Shown: piece by piece, positions 37,800 through 48,695 of the stretch
Layout: each line of letters opens with the position of its first letter
How positions within the stretch are numbered: position 1 is the first letter of the stretch
DNA from: Rotaria sp. Silwood1
Taxonomy: Eukaryota > Rotifera > Eurotatoria > Philodinida > Philodinidae
Direction: 5' to 3'
Length of the DNA: 64,000 nucleotides
NCBI GenBank assembly: GCA_905250075.1
Contig: CAJNOP010000025.1
Location: 441,669 to 505,668 of the forward strand
The notes under the pieces: model-generated
Told to the model about the DNA's origin: nothing
What the model saw: the letters and a program-made list of their open reading frames with translations, nothing else
Database searches by the model: none
Program-made: the position numbers and the translations under genes

Positions 37800-40690
37800 A
37801 TAAACAAATGTTGAAAAAAGGACAGCATCTATTGATAATCATATTCGGCAGTACACAATTGATGACACGTTTGTTTTTGTTTTGAATGACAGTCATGCAT
37901 TCTATTCTTTGCTCTCGGAAATGGCTAGAAGAAAAAAAACTGAACAGATATATATCTAAAGAGCGACCAATAAATAGAACTACGAGAAAAAAAAACAAAT
38001 ATCTTCAAATAGATTCATTCAAATAGGCTGATTATTGGATCAATCGTAGAAGTTTACTGAAAGTTTTTTTTTTTATATGGATGAAGTAAGCAAATACTAT
38101 TGTTAAGTATTATTGTTGGTACCATGGAAGAGATTTTCATTGTTATCAAGTAAAAACTACATGTATAGTCTTTCACCGATCATTTTCAGTTATCATCTAA
38201 GATAATAATAATAAGAAGTCAAAACGAACTTTACGAATGATCTATATTGATGTTTACAGAACAACTTTGCAAAACTAGGTATTTTAAAGTCAACGGTTAC
38301 GAAATTTCGAATTTTCAAACATGGAACGCTGTCTTTATTTAGAAATTTTTTGTTATAGTACTCAAAGGATTGTAATTGTGTGTTTTACTTTATGACAGTG
38401 AAAATTGCTTCCATGATATCAACAATATAACACTTAACAATAGTATTTATTTACCTTATCTGCATGAAAAAGCTTTCAATAAACATCTAGTACTCATTAA
38501 AACATCAGCCCATTCAATTGAACCTATGCATAGATAATTTATTTTTTTCTACTGCAATGCAATTAACGGGTCATCATGTGTATATCCATATCTTTTTAGA
38601 AAAGTGATAATTCGAAGCAAATGTGAATCGGTCAGATGTTTATCTTTTCGATTTGTCCAATGAACTATTTATTATCATTTTGAAGAAACCCGACAAGATT
38701 GATTGATGTTCTCTATTCATTGTTTGAGTTTAATTTTAAACAATTTGGCATTTTAGTACAAGTTGATGCATTTATTAAAATTCTTAGTTTCATAAAAGCA
38801 TCATCCATTATTGTCTCAATGTTTGATCGGTTTTGTAGTTATATATTACATCGAACACATCATTGTATTAAAAGAGTTATTCTCGAAACAATATCTATGG
38901 AATGTATTCTTCATGGTGGTGATTATCCAAATTTGACTTCTTTAGAACTCTGTAATTTTCGAGAAGAGATAGTTTTTCGTTATTTTAGAGGAAAATATTT
39001 CACATGTTCTTATCCATCAAAAAATCAAAATGCCAAAGCATATCATCGCTTTGTTGTTGCTGAGATGAGTGTCTTTCAACAATATTTTTAAACATCAGAT
39101 AAGCGCTCTTATTTTTCATAGTAATGATGAATATACCCATGAAGCATCGCGGAAGACTTATACTACATATGTCTATAATAGATAATTGGTTCTTTTCGAA
39201 AATCTAAAGCATCTGACAATTGTTTCATCATTTTTGAACAAGTATCACCTTCATCAATTTATTATCTTCCATCAACTACTTATTTTGCTTTGATTCTGAC
39301 AGTATTATATATTAATATGCTTACTATGGATGATCGTCTTTCTTTATTTGATAGTAATCTTAAACCATTCGCCATATTTATCGTTCAAATTTTTAGTATC
39401 GACAATTCAGAATTGATCTCTTACAATATGGTGAGATAATGCTATTTTATTGTCTTTTCTTCAAGTTAAGAAATGATATTGATGACTAAATGTTGTTAGT
39501 TTTCTTGCTGATGCATTGTGTGATTATTTCAAGTAGCGAATAGAATTTGATAGTTTTAATCATTATAAAACTATTAAAAATCGATAGTTGTAATTGTGTT
39601 TCTATAACTCAAAAGTATTTGAAAATTACTTAATTAGTCATTCAGTGGAATGAGCTAATCGAACAGTTGCAAAAACAATGAACTTCTTGATTGTCACAAT
39701 AAACAGTAGAAAATGTTTTCTATATAGTAGTTCAATAATTTCCCACTATTCAAGAAATAAATCGAATGGTCGAGTTGTCTTTGAACAACTACGACTATTA
39801 AGAAATATATTTTGAATGTAGAACGCATCTGATTTTTCTTCAATTCCTGAGTAGAAAATGAAGAATTTCTCAATATTGTAGGATTGTTTCGTACTCATTG
39901 ATAATAGTTCTTACATTAAGATAGTTTTAAGAAAATAAAGCATATCCCATAGTACTCACCACGTTCAAAACCATTCAGGAACACATATAGGATAAAGGAC
40001 GACATTGATCATAGAGAGTACAATGCTAGAGACCATATCGATGGAAACATTTACATTAAAAAAATGTTTATATTAATTAGAATGATGATTGTACTCCATA
40101 CATCAGAACTATTTAGTTAGTGTAATGGCATTCAGTGACAATTCATGCATGTATCGCAATATTTATCGATTATTATGGGATTCTGAAGTTGATAGTTTTC
40201 TCCTTAAGTTAGTGTTCAAACGTTCACTAGTTTAAATGTGAAAAAAAATTAGAAATATTGCTGTGTATTTTAGATGTCATAATTGCAAATTGCAAATTCC
40301 ATTCTATGTAGAATGTATTGAAGAAAAACTTGTCATTGAGTAGAGGTGTTTTGACTAGATGCTCACATAAATTTATTATCGTAGCGGAAGTCATCAATGT
40401 GTATTCTGAACATGTTTTTTTTTTATTTTATAGGATGAGTTACATAATTTGAAATGTTTCTCATTAACAACTTATAATTTTACTTATTATTATGATGATT
40501 TAGTTGTACAACTTCTTCGTTTTATGAAACATCTCGAAAAGTTAATTATATATCTTCGTATTCGTAATCGAAATACATTCGTCGATGGCACTCTTCTTTA
40601 GTATTAAAACTGGTTCATATATCTCAGCTTCATACATTTATCTTCTATTTTAGTACAGAAAATCAAAGTAACGTTCATCGTCAAGCGATT

Positions 40691-40915
40691 TAGGGATGCA
40701 CCGGTGACGATTCACCGTTCACCGGTCTCACCGGTCGATCGATTCACCGTCCACCGGTTCACCGGTCGGTACGGTGAACCGGTGGACCGGTGAAACCGGT
40801 GAACGGTGAACCGGTGGACCGGTGAGACCGGTGAACGGTGAACCGGTGGACCGGTGAGACCGGTGGACGGTGCACCGGGGTACGGTGGGCCGGTGGGACC
40901 GGTGCACCGGTCACT
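40691..40915. repeat. Left subterminal CCGGTGAAC array of the large hAT-like element
   Basis: Units of ACCGGT joined by GA, GAAC or GG steps run first in CACC orientation and then, after about 75 bp, in GGTG orientation, so the arm can itself fold back. Confidence 0.85.
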
Positions 40916-42939
40916 TTTCTGTATTTCGGTGTCTCTCCTATACGGTACATCTCAGTAACTCGAGTACTTAATTTTCTTAGAAGAAGTGATCCCTCGTCCT
41001 AATTAATTTTGGGGAATATTGATCAGAACTTTGGCGTTAAACAGAGAATCGAGCTGATAAGGTTGTAAAAGGCCATAATGGAGACTGGCATATTAGTACT
41101 ACTGGAAGCATTCAGTCTTCTGTTGTCTGAGTAATAGCGGAAACCGGTTATCATCGCAAATTTTCGTAGTTCTATATGGACAGTATTGATATTGACTAGA
41201 AATACAACGGTGTAGGTCATTTCACTGGTGAAAACCGATAACTATACCAATGGTTGCTGCTACAGTTGCAATCATTGTACCTATGTTTTTCGATGCAATT
41301 GCGCTAATCGTACTAATGGTTACTGGTACATCTAAGATCACTTTATATACGGTTACGGATCTAACTATCATCACGGATACTAGAGTTATCAATCTAACTA
41401 CAACAGCCGTAGCTATGCTTACCAATCTAATTACTATCATCTAAGTTATGGTTACTCGCCAAACTACGATTATTGTAAGTAAATCTATTGGTGCAGCTAC
41501 GATAAATGCATCTACGGTTACCACTTCAATTATGATTGCCGCATTGATAGTTATCAACAAGATTATATAACCATGCGTATGGTCACCGGTATAACTACGA
41601 TAAGCATACCTACGGATACCGATCCAAGTACAATAACTGTTTTTACCGTTAGTTGTCAAGCTAGGAGTATCATAGGTACGACTGATAGTCCAATTGCGAT
41701 AACCGCACTTACAGCTACCGGTCTAACTACGATCCTCCTAGGCACAGTTATTAGGTCAAAATGAGTGCCACGAAAAACAACACTTTTAAGAGAGTACGGT
41801 TTTTATAAAGGTTAGCAAAGTAAACAGGCGCTGGAGAGTCTGAACTCAAAGTCAGTCTTTGAATATTTCAAACTGAAGTTTTTAGATTAAGTTAGTGTTT
41901 ATTATGAAAGTAACTATTTCCTTGATAGGTTGATGAAGGGAAATGCAACTTGACGCATTCGACTCTAATACTTAAAAAACTATAGCATTCATCAAGGAAC
42001 CATTTTATTGATAATTAGAACGTAGAACCTTGATAAATTGATATCAGATTCACGCTTCTGGAAATCCATTCACTTTCGTTAGTCTTTATTAAATATCAGC
42101 ATCTTCTTAAAAAGCCTTTCCTTAGTGTCCGAAGTCAAATTAACCATTTCTAAAATTTGAATTCAGATCCAGATTTTCTGATCATAGTCATCTTTCTTCA
42201 ACTTTCATAGGAATTCGCTAGTGTGTTAGAAAATACTATATTTCACGAAAGCCCTCTAGAACTGATAATTGTACCTATGGTTATCATAATTGACTCTGAA
42301 ATCGTAGGTACGGTTTTCTTAGTTGTAGCAATAACCGTACCAATGGTTCACATAGTGAACCCGTAACCATACCTAAGGTTATCGTCATCGTTGTCTCACT
42401 AACATCCATAGCGATAGTCGAAGCTATACTCCTTACTAGACGGTACTATAACACATAAAGCGTTTCCTTCATACTTGATGACTGTGATTCAATTAAGAAA
42501 AGGGTCAGCGGAACCATGAAAACTTATGCCAATCTCTGATGTAACAGCACCAATGATTGATGCAAGCATGTAGGTGCCTGAAAAATGATCAAAATCGACT
42601 ATATCAGTGAGCTCCTAATATTCTTACCTGCCATGCTCGCCTTAAACTCTATGATTGAAACTGTATTCTTGATTTGAGAGTGTAGTCGCATTCGAGACAC
42701 TTATGCAGGAATATAATTATCAGGCTAACGAGGTAGTCGGTATAAAAATGAAGACCTACAGTGGTGGCTGCTAGACGAATATTATCTGTTATGTTGAGCC
42801 TGAACTAGTCAATAAAATTCTTTGAATCTGCCATACTCATAGGTTTCCACTCTCTAATTTCCATTATTAGCATTTATGTTGACGGTCAAAACTGTAACGT
42901 CGATTGGAGGAATTATATGATTGCCAATCTTCCTTTTCG

Positions 42940-43410
42940 CCAACTGGCTGAAATTCGCTAATTGGCGAATATACTAACGAAAAATGGTCTAGTTGTAGCT
43001 GACTTGATGTGGATATGGGTGCGGGTGCAAGTCTGAGGGTTGTATATGCGCTTAACCTATACTCATACCCACGATCCATACACATCCTATAATACTTAAA
43101 TATTCTATCATCAATTTAGCTGGGCCATAATTCTACGGATTAAATTTGGCGAAATACACACTAGCGACTCGCGAATTGATCAATACATTATGACGAAAAA
43201 AGTTTATTGGCGAATTTCACACTGGGAATTCGCCAAATTGGCAAATTTTTCCATGACAGTCGCCCATTGGTAAACATACTAAGGGAAAAATAAATATTTT
43301 TTGATAAATTTCATACCAGAGATTCACCTATTGGCGAATGTCGCAGGGGAATTCGCCACGAGTGAGTGCACTGTTGGCGAAATTCCGAATAGGTGAACTT
43401 ACAGAGAGAC
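42940..43410. repeat. GCGAATT palindrome array
   Basis: About ten occurrences of TTCGCCAA or TTGGCGAA, often as the full palindrome ATTCGCCAATTGGCGAAT or a variant, at irregular spacing inside the large hAT-like element. Confidence 0.7.
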
Positions 43411-43479
43411 AACTGAGTGTACGACAAGACCGATAATAAAAAATCTTTTCCAAGATGTGCATGACTACAAAGCTAATAA

Positions 43480-44330
43480 TAGAATCGATAGGGTGACCAA
43501 TGTCTACGGTGATGGTGAGTAAATGGACACTGCTGGTTACCCTGAGGCTTCATAAATCTGAAAATGCTAGAAACCATCTATCACCGTGGGTCTCCGCTCT
43601 AGTAACGGGCATTCTAGGACTACATGGTAACCCTTAAAAGTATATGATTTACAGCGATGCATTATAGTATATGAAAGCTTTTTTCCTAAATCAGTATGAT
43701 AGTGATGCCAGTTTTATGACCGATATTGTCACAGGAACCTACGGTGATGATGGTTGCAAGGGCATTACTGATTACTCTGAGCATCAATAAGCTTGTCAAA
43801 TGCTCCAAAGCGGTCATCGCTCTAGGTTCCTACTCTCTGACCAGCATTTCAAAATTTCATCATGATGTACAAAACTATATATTTGAGTACGCAGCGATAC
43901 ATCATGTGAAAACTTTTTCCAGAGACTGTCTACGACGTTAGTTAGACGACTGACAGATTCACGAAATCATACGATAGTGATAACTAGTTTACCATTACTG
44001 GTTCCTCTGGTCTTCAGTGAGTCTGTGAAATATTAGAAGCTATCTGCTACTGAAGGTCTCCGCTCTCCGAACCAACATGATTAGGATTAATGGTAGTGCG
44101 TAAAAACACGTAATTTAGATCTGCTCACTATAGCAGATGAAAATTTTCTTCATCGATGAATGTGATAATCATGCCGGTTATGGCACCGATAGAGTCAAGA
44201 AAACTTCTGGTGGCGGGCATTAAAAGCGTACTGCTGGTTATCCTAAGCTTGATGAGTCAATAGAATGTTATAAACCGGCGATCACCGTACATTCCTGATA
44301 TTTTAACAGCTATTGTTGACCTTAAAAGTG
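43480..44330. repeat. 230-238-bp tandem repeat inside the large hAT-like element
   Basis: Homologous landmarks of the form ACTG-x-TTAC/TCC-CTGA/GG begin at about 43529, 43767, 43997 and 44230, giving steps of 238, 230 and 233 bp. Units are diverged but share CTCCGCTCT and GATTTACAGCGATGCA-like blocks. Confidence 0.7.
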
Positions 44331-44634
44331 TTTGTTGACGCGGCATACCTAAGTTTTTTGTATAAGCATCTTTCATACTCAGATAGCCTTGCGCTAACGA
44401 GTATCAGCTATATGAGCATCCTAATGTTATCTGGCGTACGCCTACAGTCCGCATCGTATTGAAGGAGCGATCAGCATACAAAAAAATTTTATTAAATTTT
44501 GTGAAGTATGCCGATAAATTACAGAAAGTAGACGAATATCAAATATATGTGCTCTTCTCGATTAAGAGATGGTCAGTTTCACTTTTAATTGGACTCAGTT
44601 TCAACTGAGTAGCTTTATTTGTAGTATATTATGA

Positions 44635-44839
44635 GCGGTGCTTACGGTGCTCGTATACCGGTGGAACGGTGAACGGTGCACCGCTACGCCGGTGACCGGT
44701 CCACCGGTATCACCGGTTGGTACGGTGCACCGGTGGACCGGTGAAACCGGTGAACGGTGAACCGGCGAACCGGTGAGACCGGTGAACGGTGAACCGTAGA
44801 CCGATCACACCGGTGACCACCGTCACCGTTGCATCCCTA
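44635..44839. repeat. Right subterminal CCGGTGAAC array of the large hAT-like element
   Basis: The same word set as at the left end, including GGTGAAACCGGTGAACGG, finishing with the terminal repeat. Confidence 0.85.
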
Positions 44840-45429
44840 AAGCGATTCACTTAGCCCTAGACTGATAGAATACATGTACGGATGTAATAGCATAAAAAGC
44901 TACATTAAAAAAGTAATACGCAAAATTGATAATATAACCAGTATATCTTAGGCGAGCAGAAAACTTAATTCGGAGAATTCTCACTCTAAGTAAAGATAAT
45001 GCATTTTACAAATTTAATTTTTTTTGTCGTTTTTGTTTTATTTTTTTTTGCTTTTATAAATATAAATAGCGCTCAATAAGATTAGACAAGAATACGATTT
45101 TTTTTGTAATTATATTGGCGCTATTTGTACGTACAAAAATATGAATTATATTATTCATAAAATTTGAGTTTTATTAATCAATATTTTATGCTTCAATTCG
45201 CGCATTAATTCTAAACTATTAATAAATTAGATATTCATTGATACAACATTGCACAATCAATCCTACAATAATGAATAATTTAAACGATTTCTTTAAATCC
45301 ATACTGCTCATTTGGTCTGACTCTGACTAATTAAATGCTTTTGTAAGCCGTTTTACACCACTACCCGAATTATAGTTATTTCATTGACACATTTTATCGA
45401 TGATTATTATGGGTTCATTTACATCAGTC

Positions 45430-45905
45430 TTTAGATGATCATTTGAGCCATAGTTACCGGAATAGTTGTTTGTACCATGGTTGCTATATGGTCATCTGTG
45501 CCATAGTTACCGGAATAGTTGTTTGTACCATGGTTGCTATATGGTCACCTGTGCCATAGCTACCGGAATAGTTGTTTGTATCATGGTTGCTATATGGTCA
45601 CCTGTGCCATAGTTACCGGAATAGTTGTTTGTACCATGGTTGCTATATGGTCACCTGTGCCATAGTTACGTGGTCGTTTGTACCATAAAAATGACCGTTT
45701 GTGCCATAGTTACATGCTCATTTGTACCATAGTTACCTAGTTAATTTTAGTAAAAAAATGGCCGTTTGTGCCAAGAAAATGGTCGCTTGTGCCAAAAAAA
45801 TGGTCGTTTGTGCCAAAAAAATGGTCACATGTGCCAAAAAAATGGCCATTTTGACCGCGTTACCGACAGACAGACAGACAGACAGACGGACAGACGGACA
45901 GACAG
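45430..45905. repeat. Compound minisatellite: 53-bp, 21-bp and GACA units
   Basis: First, 53-bp units starting at 45448, 45501, 45554, 45607 and (partial) 45660, each containing CCATAGTTACCGGAATAG. Then about five 21-bp units of the form ATGGTCGTTTGTGCCAAAAAA (45760-45850). Then a (GACA)n tract with GACG variants at 45867-45915. The three arrays abut. The 65-codon open frame through them is an artefact of the repeat. Confidence 0.85.
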
Positions 45906-45919
45906 ACAGACAGAGGTGA

Positions 45920-48695
45920 ATTTCGGTTTCTAGACCCTAGCCTTTCAGTCTAGGGAATATAAATGAATCAGTTCATCACATATCTAATGATGATATTTAA
46001 TCAACATTTACAAACATAAGATATGAACAAACGACTTGTACGATAGATTATTTCAAAACTTAGACGATCGTATGTCAGGTTTGCACGCTTTCGTTTACAT
46101 TCATTCATTTGAAAAAGATCACGAATCAGTTTCCAAATGTTGTATACGATTATGTAATATACTTATATGTCCACGGTATGATTTTATTTATGCATGAATT
46201 CTTCATGATAATTAGAAAAGTTTTGAGAGCATAAATGCATTCAAAAAAAAAATATGGCACAACAAATGATATACAATTTGGTATTCGAAAGTTTTTGAAA
46301 ATTTTGTTGCCTGCTTTTTCATTAGCTATGTTTAATAAAAAATAATTTTCCATATTTCTCTTTTTGCCGAAATAGTAATCAATTCCATTTCGGAGAACAA
46401 GTCAGACTTTCCTTGTCAAAGTGGACCAAAGACGCTGTATTGAGCATCAATACATCGCTCTGAAAGACTTTCGAACCGAAAGTCGACCTAGTTTTTCAAC
46501 TTTAAACAACTTTTGAACAATTGGCCAATAGCGCTTTGTGCAAGTAACAAGTGAATTCAATCTTCAATGGTAAATGTCTCTAATGAGAGAAGTCCATCGG
46601 GCAATGAGGCATCTTTGGCTTTTCATGAACAATAACTACATTTGATTCAAAACATTTTCCATCTTGACAGACAACGTTCTAACAAATAACAAAGCACACC
46701 GTTCATTTCAAACCTAATTACGACAATTTATAGGGTCTTGTACATGATTTTCATGCCTATCTAAAGATAGTTCTCATTAATGATCACTTGTCATAAAATT
46801 ACAAAACGAAGTTTCATTGATTGATTCTTCTGAGCGAAAGAATTCTTATGTAGGCAATAGAATGAGTCATAGACGTGAAGATATTCGACACTCAACAACA
46901 CATTGCTAACGTTTTGCTTATAATAATGCAATTACAAATTTATTATTTCGCCTACCTTTGGAAAAAAAATATCGAAATGGATTCATGACGCGCACTCGCG
47001 TATGCAAATGTTAATGTCTATTTTGTCATTGTAACAGAACGAAACGCAAAGGAAGATCAAAAAAAAAGAGGAAAAACATTAAAGGAATAAAACACATGTG
47101 ATAAAGAGCACAATTATAAAGAAAACTACCTACCTAATGAAAACGTCATGCTTCATCGATTCATATAAACACATGTGAGTTTGAAAGCAACAGGTAACTT
47201 TATTAACGACAAATAAGAAGCAAAATCGATTGCGAGCACAAAAAATAAAACTTGCACGCTTCAGTAACAGTTACTACGTAAGTATATTTAATTTTCAACA
47301 TTATTAGGCTAGCATTAAAATTAAAAAAATGAATAGCATGAGTAGCTAAGAACAACAAAAAACGATGAGATATGGAAATGAGGCGTTTTAATCATGAGAA
47401 GATGATTTCAAAAGCTCTGATTGGGAATGTTGAGCTATGCAATCGATTGTATTGGTTGAAGTAGCTTTAACATATGAAATAGCCCTACTACATACCGTAT
47501 GAAACAGAGTGACTTTTACATTTCTTAAACTTGGTCGAGAATCATAGTAGTAGAAGACACGATTTTCACTCTTAGGAAGATAACATAGCAGCAAATTCGA
47601 GAACGTCTTATAGAAATTTTTAATGACAGAAAAGTATTACCGAAAAAAAACTATTAATCAAGGTCTTATATATTGAATATCAAACCAAAGTTCTTTATTC
47701 ATAGGGTAGAAGAAGATGCACGATTTCTTAAACGCAAGATATAGCGAAACATTTCCAAAAAAGATAGTCTATTCATTCTTTTGTACGAGCAGTGGTTAAA
47801 GAATGAAACTGTCGAATAAATTTCATCAATTGTCACAATCGTCTTCCAAGAGAATCCTCTTGAAAATTAACATGAGTAAAAAAATGATGTCTCATAAAAG
47901 AAACATTTAGGTAGATAAAATCGAGAGGACATGACTATATTTATGAGTCATTGTCATATTGTGAATCAAACTTGGTAGTGATATAAGCGTCATTCACATG
48001 GCTTGAGTTTCTAATAGAAACTTTAGGGATCATCTGCTGTTCTAACATCTTTATAAATATGATATTTCAGAAAAGAAGATTTTGTTACTTCATTTTGGCT
48101 TCTAAGCTGTGCACTATTTGCAAACCGATCAGTACGATGCAACAATCTTCAGTTATTGCCATGCAATAGATACAGCAGAATGAATGATTGTCTTCCTATA
48201 TTCACTATAGTTCCTTCAGTTTTCTTCTTTTCAAGCGAGGCTTGTTTCTCAAGGATCTACCATACGACCCTATGCTAAACGTGAATCAAAAGCTTTTCTG
48301 AAGAGATCCAACAAGAAAAGCTCAGCTAGAATATTCATAATGCCGTTCAAGAGCCAACTTTCTAAGTCGTTTCCAAAAAACTTCCGTATATCTTTTACAA
48401 TAGTAGGGTTTGGGTGTCGGCGTGGCTGTGGCTGTGACTGTGTATCTTCTCTTTATGCACACCAGCATCTACGTTCACGCCCATCCTTGTTGTTCACAAC
48501 CATATATTTAATTTAAACTAGATGGAATTCATCATTGAGTATCAACGAAGAATAACACCCACGTTTGACTTGGCAGAAAAATCTAGGAAAGACAGGAACC
48601 ATCGACTTTATAAATAGAAAATATAATCTCTATCTTCACGACGAACAATTATTCATAATTCTAGATTAACGAAAAAGCGACTAGTTATATTTAAT
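45920..48695. other. Intergenic region upstream of the ART-TPR gene
   Basis: 2.8 kb without a supported gene. AT-rich, with no repeat or element that I can define. Confidence 0.5.

Larger units (their letters stand above)
35169..38635. other. Intergenic region downstream of SMC6
   Basis: It includes the SMC6 3' UTR and one hAT-type MITE (37384-37791). The rest is AT-rich with no supported gene. Confidence 0.55.
40683..44847. mobile_element. 4.1-kb hAT-like non-autonomous element packed with repeats
   Basis: The body is 40691-44839 (4149 bp) with a perfect 8-bp duplication AAGCGATT at 40683-40690 and 44840-44847. Terminal repeats are TAGGGATGCACCGGTGACG and TAGGGATGCAACGGTGACG (18 of 19). 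Both ends continue into arrays of CACCGGTGAACCGGTGG-type units (about 40691-40915 and 44635-44839). The interior holds degenerate repeats rich in TACGGTTAC and ACCAATGG words (41220-41760, again 42270-42440), an array of ATTCGCCAATTGGCGAAT-like palindromes (about 42940-43410) and a 230-238-bp tandem repeat (about 43480-44330). I find no transposase frame. The ends and 8-bp duplication fit hAT. Confidence 0.88.
38636..44865 (+). pseudogene. F-box/LRR-like pseudogene interrupted by a hAT element
   Basis: Coding remnants lie at 38636-39430, 40434-40690 and 44848-44865. The first starts with an F-box-like core, DLSNELFIIILKKPDKID. A 4-bp tandem duplication (GATT GATT at about 38698-38704) then shifts the frame to the reading VLYSLFEFNF. 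A stretch like YPNLTSLELCNF suggests leucine-rich repeats. An intron 39431-40433 (ATG|GTGAGA to TTATAG|GATGAG) rejoins SYNM to DELHNL in phase. Further stops and a frameshift occur near 39092 and 40601. The last remnant resumes exactly beyond the element at 40691-44839. Large F-box-type families are, as I recall, common in bdelloids; the family call rests on motif resemblance. Confidence 0.6.

Noticed and set aside
41222..41764. Overlapping open frames of 60-72 codons on both strands
   Set aside because: They are Ile/Thr/Val-rich in both directions and follow degenerate short repeats inside the hAT-like element; no start context, domain or homologous pattern.
45722..45919. 65-codon open frame with KKMVVCA repeats and a TDRQTDR tail
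   Set aside because: It is a translation of the 21-bp and GACA minisatellite units, not a gene.
45925..45960. CTAGACCC/CTAGGG words considered as telomere-like repeats
   Set aside because: Only one inverted pair, no tandem array.
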